DNA of 5,852 nucleotides, taken from the NCBI GenBank assembly GCA_003551985.1, contig PUOB01000417.1:1-5852 (forward strand), in the 5' to 3' direction. Below the pieces are notes generated by a model. It was given only the letters and a program-made list of their open reading frames with translations. It did no database searches and had not been told where the DNA came from. The DNA is from Desulfobacteraceae bacterium. GTDB lineage: Bacteria; Desulfobacterota; Desulfobacteria; Desulfobacterales; Desulfosalsimonadaceae. The position numbers and the translations under genes were made by a program. This document shows, piece by piece, positions 4,830-5,852 of this stretch. Every line of letters begins with the position of its first letter. Within the stretch, counting starts at the first letter, position 1.

Positions 4830-5852
4830 TCAGGTCTCCGATAAAAGTTCCCTTACTTTGGCAGCCAGTTTATACATGGAAAACGGCTTTTCAATAAAGT
4901 GCAGCCCATTATCCAGAATCGTATGGTGAGCGATCACATTCTCTGTGTAACCGGACATGAATAGTGTCTTGATGTCCGGATAGAGGTCGTTGAGTTGCTC
5001 GGCAAATTCCCGGCCGTTCATTTCCGGCATGATGATATCGGATAGCAGCAGGTCGATTTTCCCGCTATGCGCTTTGGCCACCTCCATGGCCTCGCCTGGC
5101 CTGCTTGCCGTAATGACATTGTAGCCCATCCTTTCCAGCATTATGCGGGTGAGATCCAAAACAACGGCTTCATCTTCCAGCACAAGAATCGTTTCTCCGC
5201 AGCCCTTGGGCAGCGCTTCTTCATTTTGCTTTTTGTCGGAAACGTCGGCATCTTCCAAAAGCCTCGGAAAATAGATTTTAACAGTTGTGCCTTGCCCCGG
5301 TTCGCTGTAGACGTTTATAAAACCGTTATTCTGTTTGACGATTCCATAGACAGTAGGCAGGCCCAGCCCGGTTCCCTGGCCGATTTCCTTTGTCGTGAAA
5401 AACGGTTCAAACACGTTGTCCAGCACATGTTTGTCCATGCCGCAGCCGTTGTCGCTTACCACCAACATGACGAACTCCCCAGGGACAAACCCTGTATGAT
5501 CTGCGCAGTATTGTTCGTCAAATTCAATATTTTGACTCTCTATGGTTATTTTGCCGGTATCGCTAATGGCATCGCGGGCATTGACCACGAGATTCGCCAG
5601 GATCTGATCAATCTGGGAGTGGTCCATTTTTACCGGCCAGGTGTTTTTTCCGGGCTTCCAGAGCAGGTCGATGTTCTCTCCGATAAGCCGATGCAGCATT
5701 TTGAGCATGCCGGATACGCTGTCGTTCAGGTTCATGGGGACAGGGGCGATGGTTTGCTTCCTTGCAAAAGCCAGCAGCTTGCGCACGATAACCGCGGAGC
5801 GTTTACCGGCATCCTGGATTTCCTGAACGCTTTCATACATGGGGTCGGAAGA
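4830..5852 (-). CDS. hybrid sensor histidine kinase, C-terminal part (HATPase plus receiver domain), cut by window edge
   Basis: The minus-strand frame is open to the window end, where four more codons (SSDP) precede the first Met at 5840. That Met is internal, so the true start lies outside. Counting from it, residues 1-30 are the second dimerisation helix (EIQDAGKRSAVIVRKLLAFARKQ). The HATPase_c domain follows, with N box QILANLVVNARDAI (79-92), G1 SDNGCGM (129-135), F box FEPFFTTK (144-151) and G2 GQGTGLGL (154-161). A linker near 195-214 leads to a receiver domain with acidic Glu222/Asp223/Glu224, phospho-acceptor Asp268 in LLSDIIMPEMNG, Ser296 and Lys318. The H box (usually HDFNNLL in this class) must lie about 30 residues upstream, out of view. 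There is no DNA-binding output domain, so the signal probably passes to another protein. All ATP-binding and receiver residues seen are intact. Confidence 0.93.
   Translation of the reverse strand, partial: SSDPMYESVQEIQDAGKRSAVIVRKLLAFARKQTIAPVPMNLNDSVSGMLKMLHRLIGENIDLLWKPGKNTWPVKMDHSQIDQILANLVVNARDAISDTGKITIESQNIEFDEQYCADHTGFVPGEFVMLVVSDNGCGMDKHVLDNVFEPFFTTKEIGQGTGLGLPTVYGIVKQNNGFINVYSEPGQGTTVKIYFPRLLEDADVSDKKQNEEALPKGCGETILVLEDEAVVLDLTRIMLERMGYNVITASRPGEAMEVAKAHSGKIDLLLSDIIMPEMNGREFAEQLNDLYPDIKTLFMSGYTENVIAHHTILDNGLHFIEKPFSMYKLAAKVRELLSET

Overview
The window reads as chromosomal DNA of a moderately GC-rich anaerobe that carries a Wood-Ljungdahl-type methyl branch, most plausibly a sulfate-reducing Desulfobacterota (formerly Deltaproteobacteria). 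The basis is the adjacent metV-metF pair, a PAS/HATPase/REC-style hybrid kinase of the kind abundant in that group, and the remains of a Gram-negative outer-membrane barrel. The assignment is inference from gene content; no rRNA or other taxonomic marker is present.

Layout. Positions 22-1661 (+) hold metV and metF, the two subunits of a MetVF-type methylenetetrahydrofolate reductase, 38 bp apart and probably the tail of a longer operon that starts before the window. A 67-residue two-helix membrane protein of the DUF2892 (YgaP-like) type follows at 1747-1950 (+), behind its own possible promoter and an inverted repeat that covers its Shine-Dalgarno. On the minus strand lie crcB (2050-2427), a Fluc fluoride channel, and behind it a 5'-truncated remnant of a small thioredoxin-like protein (2482-2604). 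A short palindrome separates these two.

The stretch 2632-2997 has no convincing gene. At 2998-3177 (+) there is a 59-codon membrane-protein frame whose TGA overlaps the ATG of a PLP-dependent enzyme of the D-cysteine desulfhydrase/ACC deaminase fold (3174-4289). Directly after that enzyme, 4290-4629 holds the 3' part of an outer-membrane beta-barrel gene with one apparent frameshift and one in-frame stop. It ends in the classic C-terminal Phe and has no start codon. The right end (4830-5852, -) is the C-terminal part of a hybrid sensor kinase with HATPase and receiver domains, cut by the window edge before its phospho-accepting histidine.

The genes do not form one system. The clear functional unit is metV-metF (one-carbon metabolism); the small ORF and the PLP enzyme are a likely translationally coupled pair. 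The rest is a mixed region with two decayed genes, which suggests past rearrangement. I found no CRISPR array, RNA gene, intact mobile element or clear new multi-gene system. The least explained items are the coupled small membrane protein and the atypical active-site segment of its partner enzyme.
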